From positions 248,001 to 312,000 of the forward strand of contig CAWECY010000017.1 of the NCBI GenBank assembly GCA_963807775.1: 64,000 nt of DNA. The letters are read 5' to 3'. A program made the translations under genes and the position numbers. This document shows, one piece after another, positions 53,008-61,842 of this stretch. The DNA comes from Bog-473 sp963807775 (GTDB lineage: Bacteria > Actinomycetota > Acidimicrobiia > Acidimicrobiales > RAAP-2). The notes under the pieces are model-generated. The model was not told the origin of the DNA. It did no database searches and saw only the letters and a program-made list of their open reading frames with translations. Position 1 is the first letter of the stretch. Every line of letters starts with the position of its first letter.

Positions 53008-54266
53008 GCGGGCGCCCAGCGCCCGTCCGCATTGACGACCTCGCTGAACCGCAGTACACCGACGACGTTCGGGCCATCCTCGACTTCATGGAGGACGCCG
53101 GATCGCAGCTGTCGCTCGAACCGGCCGGCCTCAAGCAGGCGGCGATGGCCGAGACCGGCCTCGACGACTTCGGGCCCGCTGATTTCGAGCCCCGGCTCGA
53201 CCTGCTGTGCCGGGCCATGCGCGAGGAGGGCGGCTTCAACGGCGCCGGCGTGCTGCAGCAACACGCCTTCATCGCGGGGCTGCTCAAGAACCGCCTTCTG
53301 GTCGAGGACATGGTGGGGCGGCACCCCGAGATCCTCGACGAGCAGATCAGCGCGCCCATCATCATCTGTGGGCTGCCGCGGACGGGGACGACGCACCTGC
53401 ACAACCTGATGTCGGCCGACCCCGCCCTGCGCTCCCTCCCCTACTGGGAGAGTCTGGAACCGGTCCTGGCCGAACGTGAGCGGCCCGAGCCGGGCCAGCC
53501 CGATCCCCGCCTGGAACGCACCGCCATGGCCCTGGGATTCGTCAATACCGCCCTGCCCTACTTCAACCGCATGCACGAGATGACGGTGGAGCATGCGCAC
53601 GAGGAGATCCAGCTGCTGGCCATCGACTTCTCGACCATGCTGTTCGATACGACCGCCCCGATGCCGCAGTGGCGCGACGGCTACCTGGCCAGGGACCAGC
53701 GCCCTAGCTACGACTACCTGGTGCGGGTGCTCAAAGTACTGCAGTGGTTGCGCGGCGGGACGCGCTGGGTACTCAAGTCGCCCCAGCACCTCGAGCAGTT
53801 CCCGGTCCTGGTCGACACCTTCCCCGACGCCACGTTCGTCGTCACCCACCGCGACCCGGTATCGGTGACGGCCTCCATGGTCACGATGATCGCCTACACG
53901 GCCCGCCTCAGTCGCGACCGGGTCAACGTCGAGGGCATCGGGCGCTATTGGTCGGATCGCCTCGAGCGGATGCTGCGCCGCTGTGCCGACGAGCGCGACG
54001 CGCTCCCCTCCGGCCAGTCGATCGACGTGCACTTCGACGAGTTCATGGCCGACGACATCGCCATGGTCGAGTGCGTCTATGCCCTGGCAGGCCAGCCGCT
54101 CGACGACCGGGCCCGCACCGCCATGGGGGCCTTCATGGCCGATCACCCGCGAGGCAGATTCGGCACGGTCCGCTACGACTTGACCGAGTTCGGGCTCGAT
54201 GCTGCCGAGCGTCGGGAGGCACTCCGCTTCTACACCGACCGCTTCGATGTAGCGCTGGAGTCCTGA
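53004..54266 (+). CDS. sulfotransferase family protein
   Basis: 420 residues. PAPS-binding 5' loop 'IIICGLPRTGTTHLHNLMSA', 3' loop 'FVVTHRDPVSVTASMVTMIA', and 'RWVLKSPQHLEQFPVLVDTF' identify the Sulfotransfer_3 family common in actinobacteria. It probably transfers sulfate to a lipid or sterol-like hydroxyl. Translationally coupled to the DUF1214 gene, the usual neighbour. Confidence 0.9.
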   Translation: MSGRPAPVRIDDLAEPQYTDDVRAILDFMEDAGSQLSLEPAGLKQAAMAETGLDDFGPADFEPRLDLLCRAMREEGGFNGAGVLQQHAFIAGLLKNRLLVEDMVGRHPEILDEQISAPIIICGLPRTGTTHLHNLMSADPALRSLPYWESLEPVLAERERPEPGQPDPRLERTAMALGFVNTALPYFNRMHEMTVEHAHEEIQLLAIDFSTMLFDTTAPMPQWRDGYLARDQRPSYDYLVRVLKVLQWLRGGTRWVLKSPQHLEQFPVLVDTFPDATFVVTHRDPVSVTASMVTMIAYTARLSRDRVNVEGIGRYWSDRLERMLRRCADERDALPSGQSIDVHFDEFMADDIAMVECVYALAGQPLDDRARTAMGAFMADHPRGRFGTVRYDLTEFGLDAAERREALRFYTDRFDVALES

Positions 54267-54280
54267 TCCTTCCGCGTTGA

Positions 54281-56872
54281 CTACTCCATCGGCCGAGTAG
54301 AGATCCCCGTCGGGTCCCGTCCCGCCAGCACCCAGCCGACGAGCATGGCGACGACCGGCATGGCGATCACGATCAGGAACAGGTTGCTCCAGGGGATGTG
54401 ATCGATGATGTCCGACACGCCACCTTCGAGCGCGTTCGAGTGGAACCATCCGGCCAGCCCGACGTAGGCGGCCACCGTCCCGAGCAGAGCGCCGAGGAAG
54501 GCGAGGCCGCCGGCGGTAACCGCCGTCAGGGTGCGCCGGGTGCGGGAGCTGGCGCCGGTGGCGGTCAGGGTGCGCAGTTCGCTCGCCGTCTCGCTGCGGA
54601 TGAGGCCGATGCTCATGGCAAGGATGCCGAGGGCGAGCGCGATGCCGAACACGGTGGCCCAGTTCACGATCTCGGCCGACGTCGGCGCGTCGTTCTTCGA
54701 CTCGATGCTCAGGTTGTTGGTGGCCGCCAGTGCCTGGGCGTTCGTGATCTGGGCGGAGGTGATCGGGCTGTTCGCCTGGATGATCCAGCCGTCGAGGCTG
54801 TTCTGGTTCGCCGAGGTGCAGCCGGCGCAACGCACTCTCGGTGATCACCGTGTTCGGTGCCGACGTGCCCGTGGGCAGCTGGCTCTCCTCTTGGACGACC
54901 GGGTGGGCGATGCACGAGCCGGGCGAGCAGGTGTTCGTGTTGCCCGGACCGGGACCCCCGCCGCTCATCCGGGACCGCCGCTGGCGCCGGGGCCGACACA
55001 GCTGGCCGCCGCCCTTCCCGCCGCCTCCTCCGTAGGTCAGCTGCACGCCCGAGCCCGAGAGGCCGGGGCGCGAGCTGAGGACGTCGACGTCGGAGGGAAT
55101 GGATGACGGGTTGATGCCGTAGGCCCGCAGAAGCGCCGGCGTCGCTACGTAGATCTGTCCGTCCCACTGCCGGCCCGAGGCGCTGGGGTTCTGCAGGCCG
55201 ACCGAGGACGCGGGATTGTCGAGTTCCACGACGTCGGTGGCGCCGACAGCAGATGCGATGGCATGGACGCTGGCCTCCTGCGACTCGATGTCCTGCGGCG
55301 TCGGCTGGCTGGGATTGGGGCTGTTGCCGTTCTGGCCGTTCGGGCTCCAGACGGCGAGCTCGTTCGACGCCAGGTTCGGCCCGACGTAGTCGTAGACGTT
55401 GCTGTAGCGGGCGACGGCGACGGCGCAGATGACCACCGCGATGAGAGACCCCGACGCTGATGGCCGAGAGGGCCGAGCCGGACCGGGCCCGGTACCGCGA
55501 CAGGTCGCGCAGGGCCAGGCGGATGGCGATGGGTGACTTTCCGCCCGACCCGGGCCAGCAGGGCCAGGAAGAACGGTGACACGAGGATGATTCCCGCGAT
55601 CAGCGCCACGAACCCGGGTATCAGCCAGATCACGCCGCTGCCTTGCCGGCCGCGCCCGAGAGCGGAGAACATGAAGAACCCGATGACCAGCGCGATCACG
55701 CCGGGAACGAACGAGCGGTGGATCTGGCGCGGCGGCGCGGGGCGCCCGGCCAGGGCGCTGACAACCGGGACGCGGGTGATGGCGCGGGCGGGGTGGCCGG
55801 CGGCGAAGAAGGTGGCGACGACCGCCAGCACCATCGCTACCACGATCACCGTCCATGGCAGGGCGAACATCGGGATGAGGTGGTGCGCGCTCTGCTCGTT
55901 GTGCGGGCGGTAGGCCAGCCACGCCACCAGAGCCCAGCGCGAAACCCACCACGGCCCCGACGGCGCCGACGATGACGCCGTTGGCTCGCAGCACGAGCCG
56001 GACGTTGCGGTCCGTCGCCCCCATGGACTCGAGCATCCCGAGGGCGCGCAGTCGGCGCTGCGCCAGCACCGTGAAGCCGCCGACCGACACCAGCGCGATG
56101 AGCAGCATGCCGACCGTCGCCAACGCCAGCACGATGGTGTCGGGGTTGATGGGGTTGTTGTTGGCCGACGGGGCCGGCGTCGAGACGTTGGACCCGATGC
56201 GGCCCGGGTCGACGCCCGGTGCGTCGAAGAGGACGTCCACCGTCGTCGGGTCCGTTACCTGCCCGGGAGGAACTAGCGCGAACTCGTCGAGCAGGCTCTG
56301 GGGGTTCTGCACGATGCCGACGACCGTCTTGCCGCCTTGGGGCCAGGTGTCGCCCACCTTGAGATTGAGCTCGGACGCCAGCCCGGGTGTGAGGGCGATC
56401 TGGTTCGGCCCGGTCGGGATAGTGCCCGGAGAGCAGCTGGAGCATCGGCCCGCCGAAGGGGCCGTGCGGATCCTGGGACCGAAGTTGGTAGGTCTGGGTG
56501 CTGCCGGGGACGCTGAAGGTCTCGTTTTCAATGACCTGGACCGTGCCGAAGCGGTGCTCCAGCGCGGCGATCTGCGCGTCCACCGAGTGCAGATCGAGAG
56601 GCTGCTTCCCAGAGGTCGTGAAGGTGGCCAGGTCGTGGGCCGTGCCGAACCCGGCGTTGGCCGGCGGCGGCGTGTTGATGGCGACTGCTGCGCCGACCAC
56701 GACGGCGGCCACGGCGACGATGACGAGGAGCAGGATGAGCAGCTGTTGGCGCCACTCCCGCCTGAAGAGGCGCCAGGCCCAGCGGACCATGGCCCGGCGA
56801 GCCGGGACGCCGCCCGTGGTGGGCTCGGGGCGCCGACTCGGCGACCGGCCGTTCGAGGACGCCGACGCTCAT
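54281..56872 (-). pseudogene. MacB/FtsX-type ABC exporter permease, interrupted about five times
   Basis: Start ATG 56872 (MSVGVLERPVAESAPR) overlaps the ATPase stop. Then, in a second frame, 'VRWAWRLFRREWRQQLLILL' and 'VIVAVAAVVVGAAVAIN', the first helix. Later frames give 'ALATVGMLLIALVSVGGFTV' and 'LAQRRLRALGMLESMGATDR' (FtsX core), 'WLIPGFVALIAGIILVSPFF', 'VGVSLIAVVICAVAVARYSN', and a final FtsX domain 'NWATVFGIALALGILAMSIG' to 'WSNLFLIVIAMPVVAMLVGW'. About 850 residues with roughly ten helices. Breaks lie near 56.8, 56.42, 55.93, 55.54/55.45 and 54.83 kb. Confidence 0.8.
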
Positions 56873-57592
56873 TGGTTCGGGAGGTCGGCGAGGATCGCTT
56901 CGGGACTCTCGACCGGGAGCGTCTGGTCGACGACTCTGCCGTCGCGGAGGAAGACCACGCGGTCGGCCCACGAGGCGAGCTGGGCGTCATGGGTCACCAC
57001 GACGGCGGCCAGGCCGCGGTGGCACGCCGCGAGGATCAGGCGCATGACGGCCTCGGCGTTGGTGGAGTCGAGCGCGCCGGAGGGCTCGTCGGCCAGGAGC
57101 AGCTTTCGCCCGCCTACCACGGCGCGGGCGATGGCGACCCGCTGGCGCTCGCCACCCGACAACTGGTCGGGGTAGTGCGTCGGCCCGGTCGGCCAGCCCG
57201 AGATCCTCGAGCGACTCGAGGGCCGCCGCCTGGGCCTTGCGGGCCGCGACGCCGTCGAGCTCGAGGGGCAGGGACACGTTCTCCACTGCACTGAGCCCGG
57301 CGAGCAGGTTGTAGTCCTGGAAGACATAGCCGATGGACTGCCGGCGCAGCTGCGCCTTGCCGTTGCGCGACAGCGACGACAGGGGCTGACCTTCGACGTA
57401 GACCTCACCGCTGGTGGGGTCTTCGAGGCTGCCGGCGATGGTCAACAGCGTGCTCTTGCCCGAGCCGCTGGCGCCCATGACGGCCACCAGAGACCCGGCG
57501 TCGACCGAGAGTTCGATGCGCTGAAGGGCGTGCACCTCTGCGGCCCCTTCTCCGTAGACCTTGGAGATGTCGCGCAATTCGAGGTAGCTCAT
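56869..57592 (-). CDS. ABC transporter ATP-binding protein (MacB/LolD type), one frameshift
   Basis: ATG 57592. Walker A 'VAVMGASGSGKSTLLTIAGS', Q-loop 'GYVFQDYNLLAGLSAVENVS', then a frame change near 57180, signature 'YPDQLSGGERQRVAIARAVV', Walker B 'KLLLADEPSGALDS', H-loop 'AAVVVTHDAQLASWADRVVF'. Dropping one base in GGGCCGACG joins the two. It energises the adjacent FtsX-type permease, probably a lipid, peptide or drug exporter. Its start overlaps the PadR stop (ATGA). Confidence 0.88.
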
Positions 57593-58176
57593 GGCTTGAT
57601 TCCCACCTTGCGCCGGGCCTTGGGGAGGGGGAACGGCTGGGGGGCCGGCGCGTCGCCCTCCACCGCCGCTCTCTTCAGACGGCCGTCGGCCGTGTCCAGC
57701 CAGCGGACGACCGAGTCCAGCCGGAACAGCTCGGCGTCGACGACGAGCGCGAACTGGATGTCGAGGCCGGCCTCGTCCTCCTTCAACCGGGTCCATTGCT
57801 GCATCAGCTGGACGACGTAGCGCCGGTGCACCTGGATGACCTCGTGCACGTCGACGCCGGGCAGACCGAGAGCGACCAGCACCTTGATCACGAGCTCGTC
57901 ACGCGGGGGCGAGGAGAAGTCGGGCGGGGTGCGCAGCCACGTGGCCAGCTCCGCGGCGCCCTCCTCGGTGATGTGGAACCCCTTCTGCGGACCGTCCTCG
58001 GCGGCGTCGTCCGATTCCACCAGGCCGTCACGCTCGAGGCGCTGGAGGGTCGTGTACACCTGACCCACATTGAGGGGCCAGACCTCGCCGGTCTTGGCCT
58101 CGAACTCGTGGCGCAGCTGCAGCCCGTACTTGGGCCCCTCGCTGAGCAGGGCCAACAGGGCATGGCGGATGCTCAC
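57589..58176 (-). CDS. PadR family transcriptional regulator
   Basis: 195 residues. N-terminal winged helix 'SIRHALLALLSEGPKYGLQL' with 'RHEFEAKTGEVWPLNVGQVY' + 'TTLQRLERDGLVES', and a C-terminal PadR-type helical domain ('VHEVIQVHRRYVVQLMQQWT'). First gene of the transporter operon with a perfect palindrome at its promoter, so it most likely represses itself and the exporter until a toxic ligand binds. Confidence 0.9.
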   Translation of the reverse strand: MSIRHALLALLSEGPKYGLQLRHEFEAKTGEVWPLNVGQVYTTLQRLERDGLVESDDAAEDGPQKGFHITEEGAAELATWLRTPPDFSSPPRDELVIKVLVALGLPGVDVHEVIQVHRRYVVQLMQQWTRLKEDEAGLDIQFALVVDAELFRLDSVVRWLDTADGRLKRAAVEGDAPAPQPFPLPKARRKVGIKP

Positions 58177-58191
58177 GGCCGATCCTTTCGA

Positions 58192-58214
58192 AGTAGCATA
58201 CTCAGTATGCTACT
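58192..58214 (-). promoter_or_regulatory. perfect 10-3-10 palindrome upstream of padR
   Basis: AGTAGCATAC, TCA, GTATGCTACT, ending 16 bases upstream of the PadR start codon. The ATAC/GTAT core in dyad symmetry is like known PadR operators (ATGTAT-type half-sites). Probably the operator of this operon. Confidence 0.75.
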
Positions 58215-58278
58215 CTGGGAACGGCCGCCGTCAAGGGGGGTCAGCCGGTGGGTCGCCGAGGTGCGTCCGCCGCGACGA

Positions 58279-58776
58279 CTACGGCAAGGGCGACCCGGTC
58301 TCCACCAGGGTCTTGAGGCTGGACAGCACGGACGGCCAGCCGAGGGAGATGTTCTCGAGCACGACGCTGCCCGGGCCGAAGCCGTCGTGGACGACGGTGA
58401 GCTTCACGACGCCGTGGCCGACATCCTCGATGTCGAAGGCCACCTTGGAGCGGGGCTCGGCCCGCCAGGCGGCGGCTTGATCCTCGGGGAGGCCGACGGC
58501 CGCCGCCCACTCGGACGTGAACGAATGCCACGTGTACGAGAGCCGGTGCGGCGGGTCGGACTCGAGGACGATCTGCTCGGGGTCACGCACGGCCACGCCG
58601 ACGTCCTCGTGGACCAGGGCCCACGTCGAGCCCTTCTTCCAGTCGGAGGGGAACGTCTTGCCGCCGGCCGTCCGGTGCCGCCAGAAACGGCGGGTGTCGG
58701 CGCGGTCGGTGAGCGCCCGCCAGACCCGCTCGGGCGTCGCCTCGATGTAGGTCGTGTAGGCGAACCCGGCGCTCAC
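58279..58776 (-). CDS. SRPBCC (AHSA1-like) protein
   Basis: 165 residues from GTG 58776, overlapping the stop of the upstream gene. 'YTTYIEATPERVWRALTDRA', 'GGKTFPSDWKKGSTWALVHE', 'DPPHRLSYTWHSFTSEWAAA' and the C-terminal 'SLGWPSVLSSLKTLVETGSP' are typical of the AHSA1 branch with a hydrophobic ligand pocket. It is very like the SRPBCC half of the gene just upstream, so the two arose by duplication. Confidence 0.88.
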   Translation of the reverse strand: MSAGFAYTTYIEATPERVWRALTDRADTRRFWRHRTAGGKTFPSDWKKGSTWALVHEDVGVAVRDPEQIVLESDPPHRLSYTWHSFTSEWAAAVGLPEDQAAAWRAEPRSKVAFDIEDVGHGVVKLTVVHDGFGPGSVVLENISLGWPSVLSSLKTLVETGSPLP

Positions 58777-59606
58777 GACGGAAGAGCCGAGCCGGTCTCG
58801 AGCAGGGTCTTGAGGCTGGCCAGGACGGCGGGCCAGCCGCTGGAGACGCCCTGGAGCACGGGGCTGCCGGCGGTGAACCCGTCGTGGACGACGGTCAGCT
58901 TCACCACGCCGGGGCTGGTCTCTTCGAGGTCGAAGGCGACCTGGGAGCGGGGCTCGGCCCGCCAGGCGGCGGCATCGGCCTCGTCGATGCCGTGGTGGGA
59001 GGCCCACTCCGGGCTGAAGGTGTGCCAGGTGTAGGCCAGCCGGCGGTAGGGGTCGGACTCGAGAACGACCTGCTCGGGGTGGCTGATGACGAGGCCGGAC
59101 TCCTCGTAGGTGACGTCGTAGGTGGAGCCCTTCTGCCAGTCGGTGGCGAAGCGAACCCCGCCCGCCTCGGGGTGGCGCCAATAGCGGGCGGTGAAGGCGG
59201 GGTCGGTCAGGCCCTGCCACACCCGCTCGGGCGTGGCGTTGATGTAGGTCGTGTACACGAAGGTGTGCTCGTCGGGATGTCCCATTGGGTTGGTGGCCTC
59301 CAGTGCCGTCTTGAGATCGGACAGGGCCTCGGCCCGCGCCCGGTCGTAGTGGTGGATGAAGCGGTCGGCGATGTCGGCGATGGGAGCGGCGTCGAGGTAG
59401 TGGAGCTTCTCCCTCCCCCGCCGGAGCGTCGTGACCAGGCCGGCCGCCTCGAGCACGTCGAGGTGCTTGGTCACCGCCTGCCTGGTCATGCCCATGCCGG
59501 CGCTGAGCTCGCTCAGGGAGAGCCCGTTGCGCTGGTTGAGCCGATCGAGCAGGCGGCGGCGTCCGGGGTCGCTCAGGGCCTTGAAGACCGCATCCATGTC
59601 TCGCAT
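58773..59606 (-). CDS. ArsR-type winged helix fused to SRPBCC (AHSA1-like) domain
   Basis: 277 residues from ATG 59606. Residues about 1-90: ArsR winged helix 'AVFKALSDPGRRRLLDRLNQ', 'ELSAGMGMTRQAVTKHLDVL' + 'EAAGLVTTLRRGREKLHYLD'. Residues about 115-275: SRPBCC domain 'VYTTYINATPERVWQGLTDP' to 'GWPAVLASLKTLLETGSALP'. The lipid/small-molecule pocket is therefore attached directly to the DNA-binding part. Two related dyads in the promoter are its likely operators. Coupled to a second SRPBCC gene. Confidence 0.88.
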   Translation of the reverse strand: MRDMDAVFKALSDPGRRRLLDRLNQRNGLSLSELSAGMGMTRQAVTKHLDVLEAAGLVTTLRRGREKLHYLDAAPIADIADRFIHHYDRARAEALSDLKTALEATNPMGHPDEHTFVYTTYINATPERVWQGLTDPAFTARYWRHPEAGGVRFATDWQKGSTYDVTYEESGLVISHPEQVVLESDPYRRLAYTWHTFSPEWASHHGIDEADAAAWRAEPRSQVAFDLEETSPGVVKLTVVHDGFTAGSPVLQGVSSGWPAVLASLKTLLETGSALPS

Positions 59607-59638
59607 CGTCGGATCCGCTTGTGGTTGCCTCTTGTAGT

Positions 59639-59689
59639 CATGCAACCGTTTGGTTGCTCTATGTACTTAAGCAGCCGTGCGGTTGCATG
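59639..59689 (-). promoter_or_regulatory. paired inverted operator-like sites upstream of the ArsR-SRPBCC gene
   Basis: Site 1, CATGCAACCGTTTGGTTGC (59639-59657), and site 2, GCAGCCGTGCGGTTGCATG (59671-59689), face each other: 15 of 19 bases match when one is reversed. Each also contains its own short dyad (GCAACC-GTTT-GGTTGC; GCAGCC-GTGC-GGTTGC). Centre spacing is 32 bases, three helical turns. Good candidates for cooperative ArsR binding. Confidence 0.6.
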
Positions 59690-59758
59690 TCAACCCTTCA
59701 GCCGACGGGTCCGGGCCCGGGCCCACTCGGAGGAGGGGACGGCCGGCGGGATGGCGGC

Positions 59759-60925
59759 CTACGAGGGACTCCAGGCCCGGACCCAATCGATCTGTGTGGT
59801 CGCCGGCAGGGGCGTTGTGGCCGACGAGAACGCATTGGTGCCGACACCCAGTGCCTGGGTGAGGGCGATGAAGAAGGGTTGGTTGAAGGGTTCGCTGCCC
59901 GTGGTCGGGTGGTCGACCAGGCAGGTCTGCCCGTTGTAGAGGACCGTGATCGACGTCGGTGTCCAGTCGACCTCGTAGGTGTTGAAGGTGTTCTGGTCGA
60001 TGTCGCAGTCGTAGGCCGTCACGTCCGGGTCGCTCGAGGAGTCGGCGTAGTGGATGTAAGGGACGTCCAAGCCCGGGTATTCGCTGTAGAACTCGGCGAA
60101 GTCGATCTCGCCGGAGTCGGGCCACGGGCCATAGGTCAGGTTCTGCGGATAGAGCCACATGGTCTCCTGCAGCCCGTCCACGGTCGCCGGCGGCAGCTTG
60201 GCGTTCACCTCGAAGGCGCCGTAGGTCTGGTCGAAGAGCCCGTAGGTCGACACCATGCCCGCCTCGTAGCTGGTGGTGAAGCTGCCCCCCGGATAGGTGC
60301 ATTGGAAGGGCGCCACCTGCCGGACGCTGAGGTCGAGGTACCCGCCCGACACCGAGACGGTGCCGGGGTTGTCGACGTAACAGGCGGTTTCGCCGTTGAG
60401 ATAGCCGCTGTTCGACGTCAATTGCGGGACCCACTTCGTCGTGTCCAGCGCGGTGGCGTTGAACTCGTCGTCGAAGGTGCAGGTCCAACCGCCCGGCAGC
60501 GCGAGTGGGCTGGTGCCCTGGCACGGCTGGCTGGCCTGGGCTCCCCCACCCCCCGCCGGGGCCGTCGTGGTGGTGGTCGTGGTGGTCGTGGTGGCGATGG
60601 AGGCCTCGGGGGGCACGGTCGTCGTGCTCACTGTCTTGGGGACGGTGGTCGCGCTCACCGTGCCACCCGTCTTGCCCGTCGTGGTGGTGGTCGTTGACGT
60701 TGCGGCGCCGTGGGCGGTCGCCGTGGTCGTAGGCGTCGCGGCGACCGGAGTCGCCTTGGCCGCAGTGGTCGAGGTCGTCGACGCGACCGACCGGCTCGAT
60801 GCGGCGAAGGTGCCACCGGATGGGGCGAGCATGATGGTCGCGATCACGGCGGCCAGGGCGCCGGCGGCCGCGGCGCCAAGGCCCACCCGTCGGCCGCGCT
60901 GACGCGGCGCATCGATCCGACGCAT
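59759..60925 (-). CDS. secreted GH16-family glycoside hydrolase
   Basis: 388 residues from ATG 60925. A basic N-terminus and hydrophobic helix (GAAAAGALAAVIATIMLA) give export or anchoring; about 80 residues of Thr-rich linker (runs of T, then PAGGGG) follow. The catalytic domain shows 'WTCTFDDEFNATALDTTKWV', the GH16 active site 'WPDSGEIDFAEFYSEYPG' (E-x-D-x-x-E) and 'FNTYEVDWTPTSITVLYNGQ'. It should cleave beta-1,3/1,4-glucans or galactans outside the cell. No neighbouring sugar genes. Confidence 0.9.
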   Translation of the reverse strand: MRRIDAPRQRGRRVGLGAAAAGALAAVIATIMLAPSGGTFAASSRSVASTTSTTAAKATPVAATPTTTATAHGAATSTTTTTTGKTGGTVSATTVPKTVSTTTVPPEASIATTTTTTTTTTAPAGGGGAQASQPCQGTSPLALPGGWTCTFDDEFNATALDTTKWVPQLTSNSGYLNGETACYVDNPGTVSVSGGYLDLSVRQVAPFQCTYPGGSFTTSYEAGMVSTYGLFDQTYGAFEVNAKLPPATVDGLQETMWLYPQNLTYGPWPDSGEIDFAEFYSEYPGLDVPYIHYADSSSDPDVTAYDCDIDQNTFNTYEVDWTPTSITVLYNGQTCLVDHPTTGSEPFNQPFFIALTQALGVGTNAFSSATTPLPATTQIDWVRAWSPS

Positions 60926-61182
60926 CCTGTCTTCCCCCTCCGGCGCTGCCGTGTGCCGGCCCCCGCCACATCGATCTTTGCGCGACGCCTCGGCGGCTTT
61001 CCAGGGCAATTAGGACTACTCGGGGGGCCGAAATGCACAACTGGAGCCCAATCGCGGCGTCCACACGTGGGTTTCGCACCACCCCGCGCTGGCGAGAGGG
61101 CCCGTGGCAGCCTTTCCCGGCCGTTTCGGTGCAACGGGCCCCGCAGCCACTTGGAGGGGCGGGTGCGCCGGGCGGCGCCCCG

Positions 61183-61664
61183 TCAGAGGGCCCTGAGCAC
61201 CTCTTCGGCCGAGCTGACGGTGAGACCGGGTCCCGGCTCGACGGCGAGCCAGGTGACGATGCCGTCGTCGATGATGGCGGCGAAGCGCTGGAGCGCGCGC
61301 CAAGGCCGAACCCGCTGCCGTCCATGGTCAGGCCCATCGCTTCGGCCAGCTCACCGTTGCCGTCCGACAGCATGACGACGGTGTTACCCACGTTCTGGTC
61401 CTCGCCCCAGGCCCCCATGACGAAGGGGTCGTTCACCGAGACGCACACGACCCGGTCCGCCCCCTTGGCCCGTAGCTCGGTGGCCCGGAGCACGAACCCG
61501 GGCAGATGGTGGTCCGAGCAGGTCGGAGTGAAGGCCCCGGGCACGCCGAAGAGCACCACCTTGCCGTGGCCCAACACCTCGGCCGAGGTCGTGGCCTCGG
61601 GCCCCTTGTCACCAAACGTCCATACCTTCACGTCGGGCACCTTGTCGCCCACTGCGATCGTCAT
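61183..61664 (-). CDS. Prx5-type peroxiredoxin, one frameshift
   Basis: 'MTIAVGDKVPDVKVWTFGDK', then 'VLFGVPGAFTPTCSDHHLPG' with the peroxidatic Cys in the PxxxTxxC motif and 'VSVNDPFVMGAWGEDQNVGN', all diagnostic of PRX5-like redoxins. After 'GSGFGLGAR' the frame changes (about 61300), and 'LQRFAAIIDDGIVTWLAVEP' with 'GLTVSSAEEVLRAL' completes the family C-terminus. Reduces peroxides with thiol partners. Probably a base error near GCGCGCTCC. Confidence 0.88.
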
Positions 61665-61842
61665 CCGCTGTCTCCTCCGCTGGTCGTGGTTCTCTTCGCC
61701 GTCCCGGTCGCGGTCCCGGTCAGGTTGCCATACGCCCGGCCGCCACCCTCAATCGGTCACGGAGTTGTAACCTGCCGCCAGTCGCCCGCAGGGGCGTCGC
61801 ATTGTTCGTACTGGTGAGTTATCGAGACCTTGGGGGGTTCCG

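Noticed and set aside
52974..56990. A 1,338-codon open frame on the minus strand
   Set aside because: Only its parts within 54.8-56.5 kb are real permease sequence. The rest is antisense to the DUF1214/sulfotransferase genes and low-complexity; it is a by-product of high GC.
59667..61664. A 665-codon minus-strand open frame spanning two genes
   Set aside because: Its N-terminal 125 residues are the true peroxiredoxin; the remainder is a shifted reading of the GH16 gene and the spacer.
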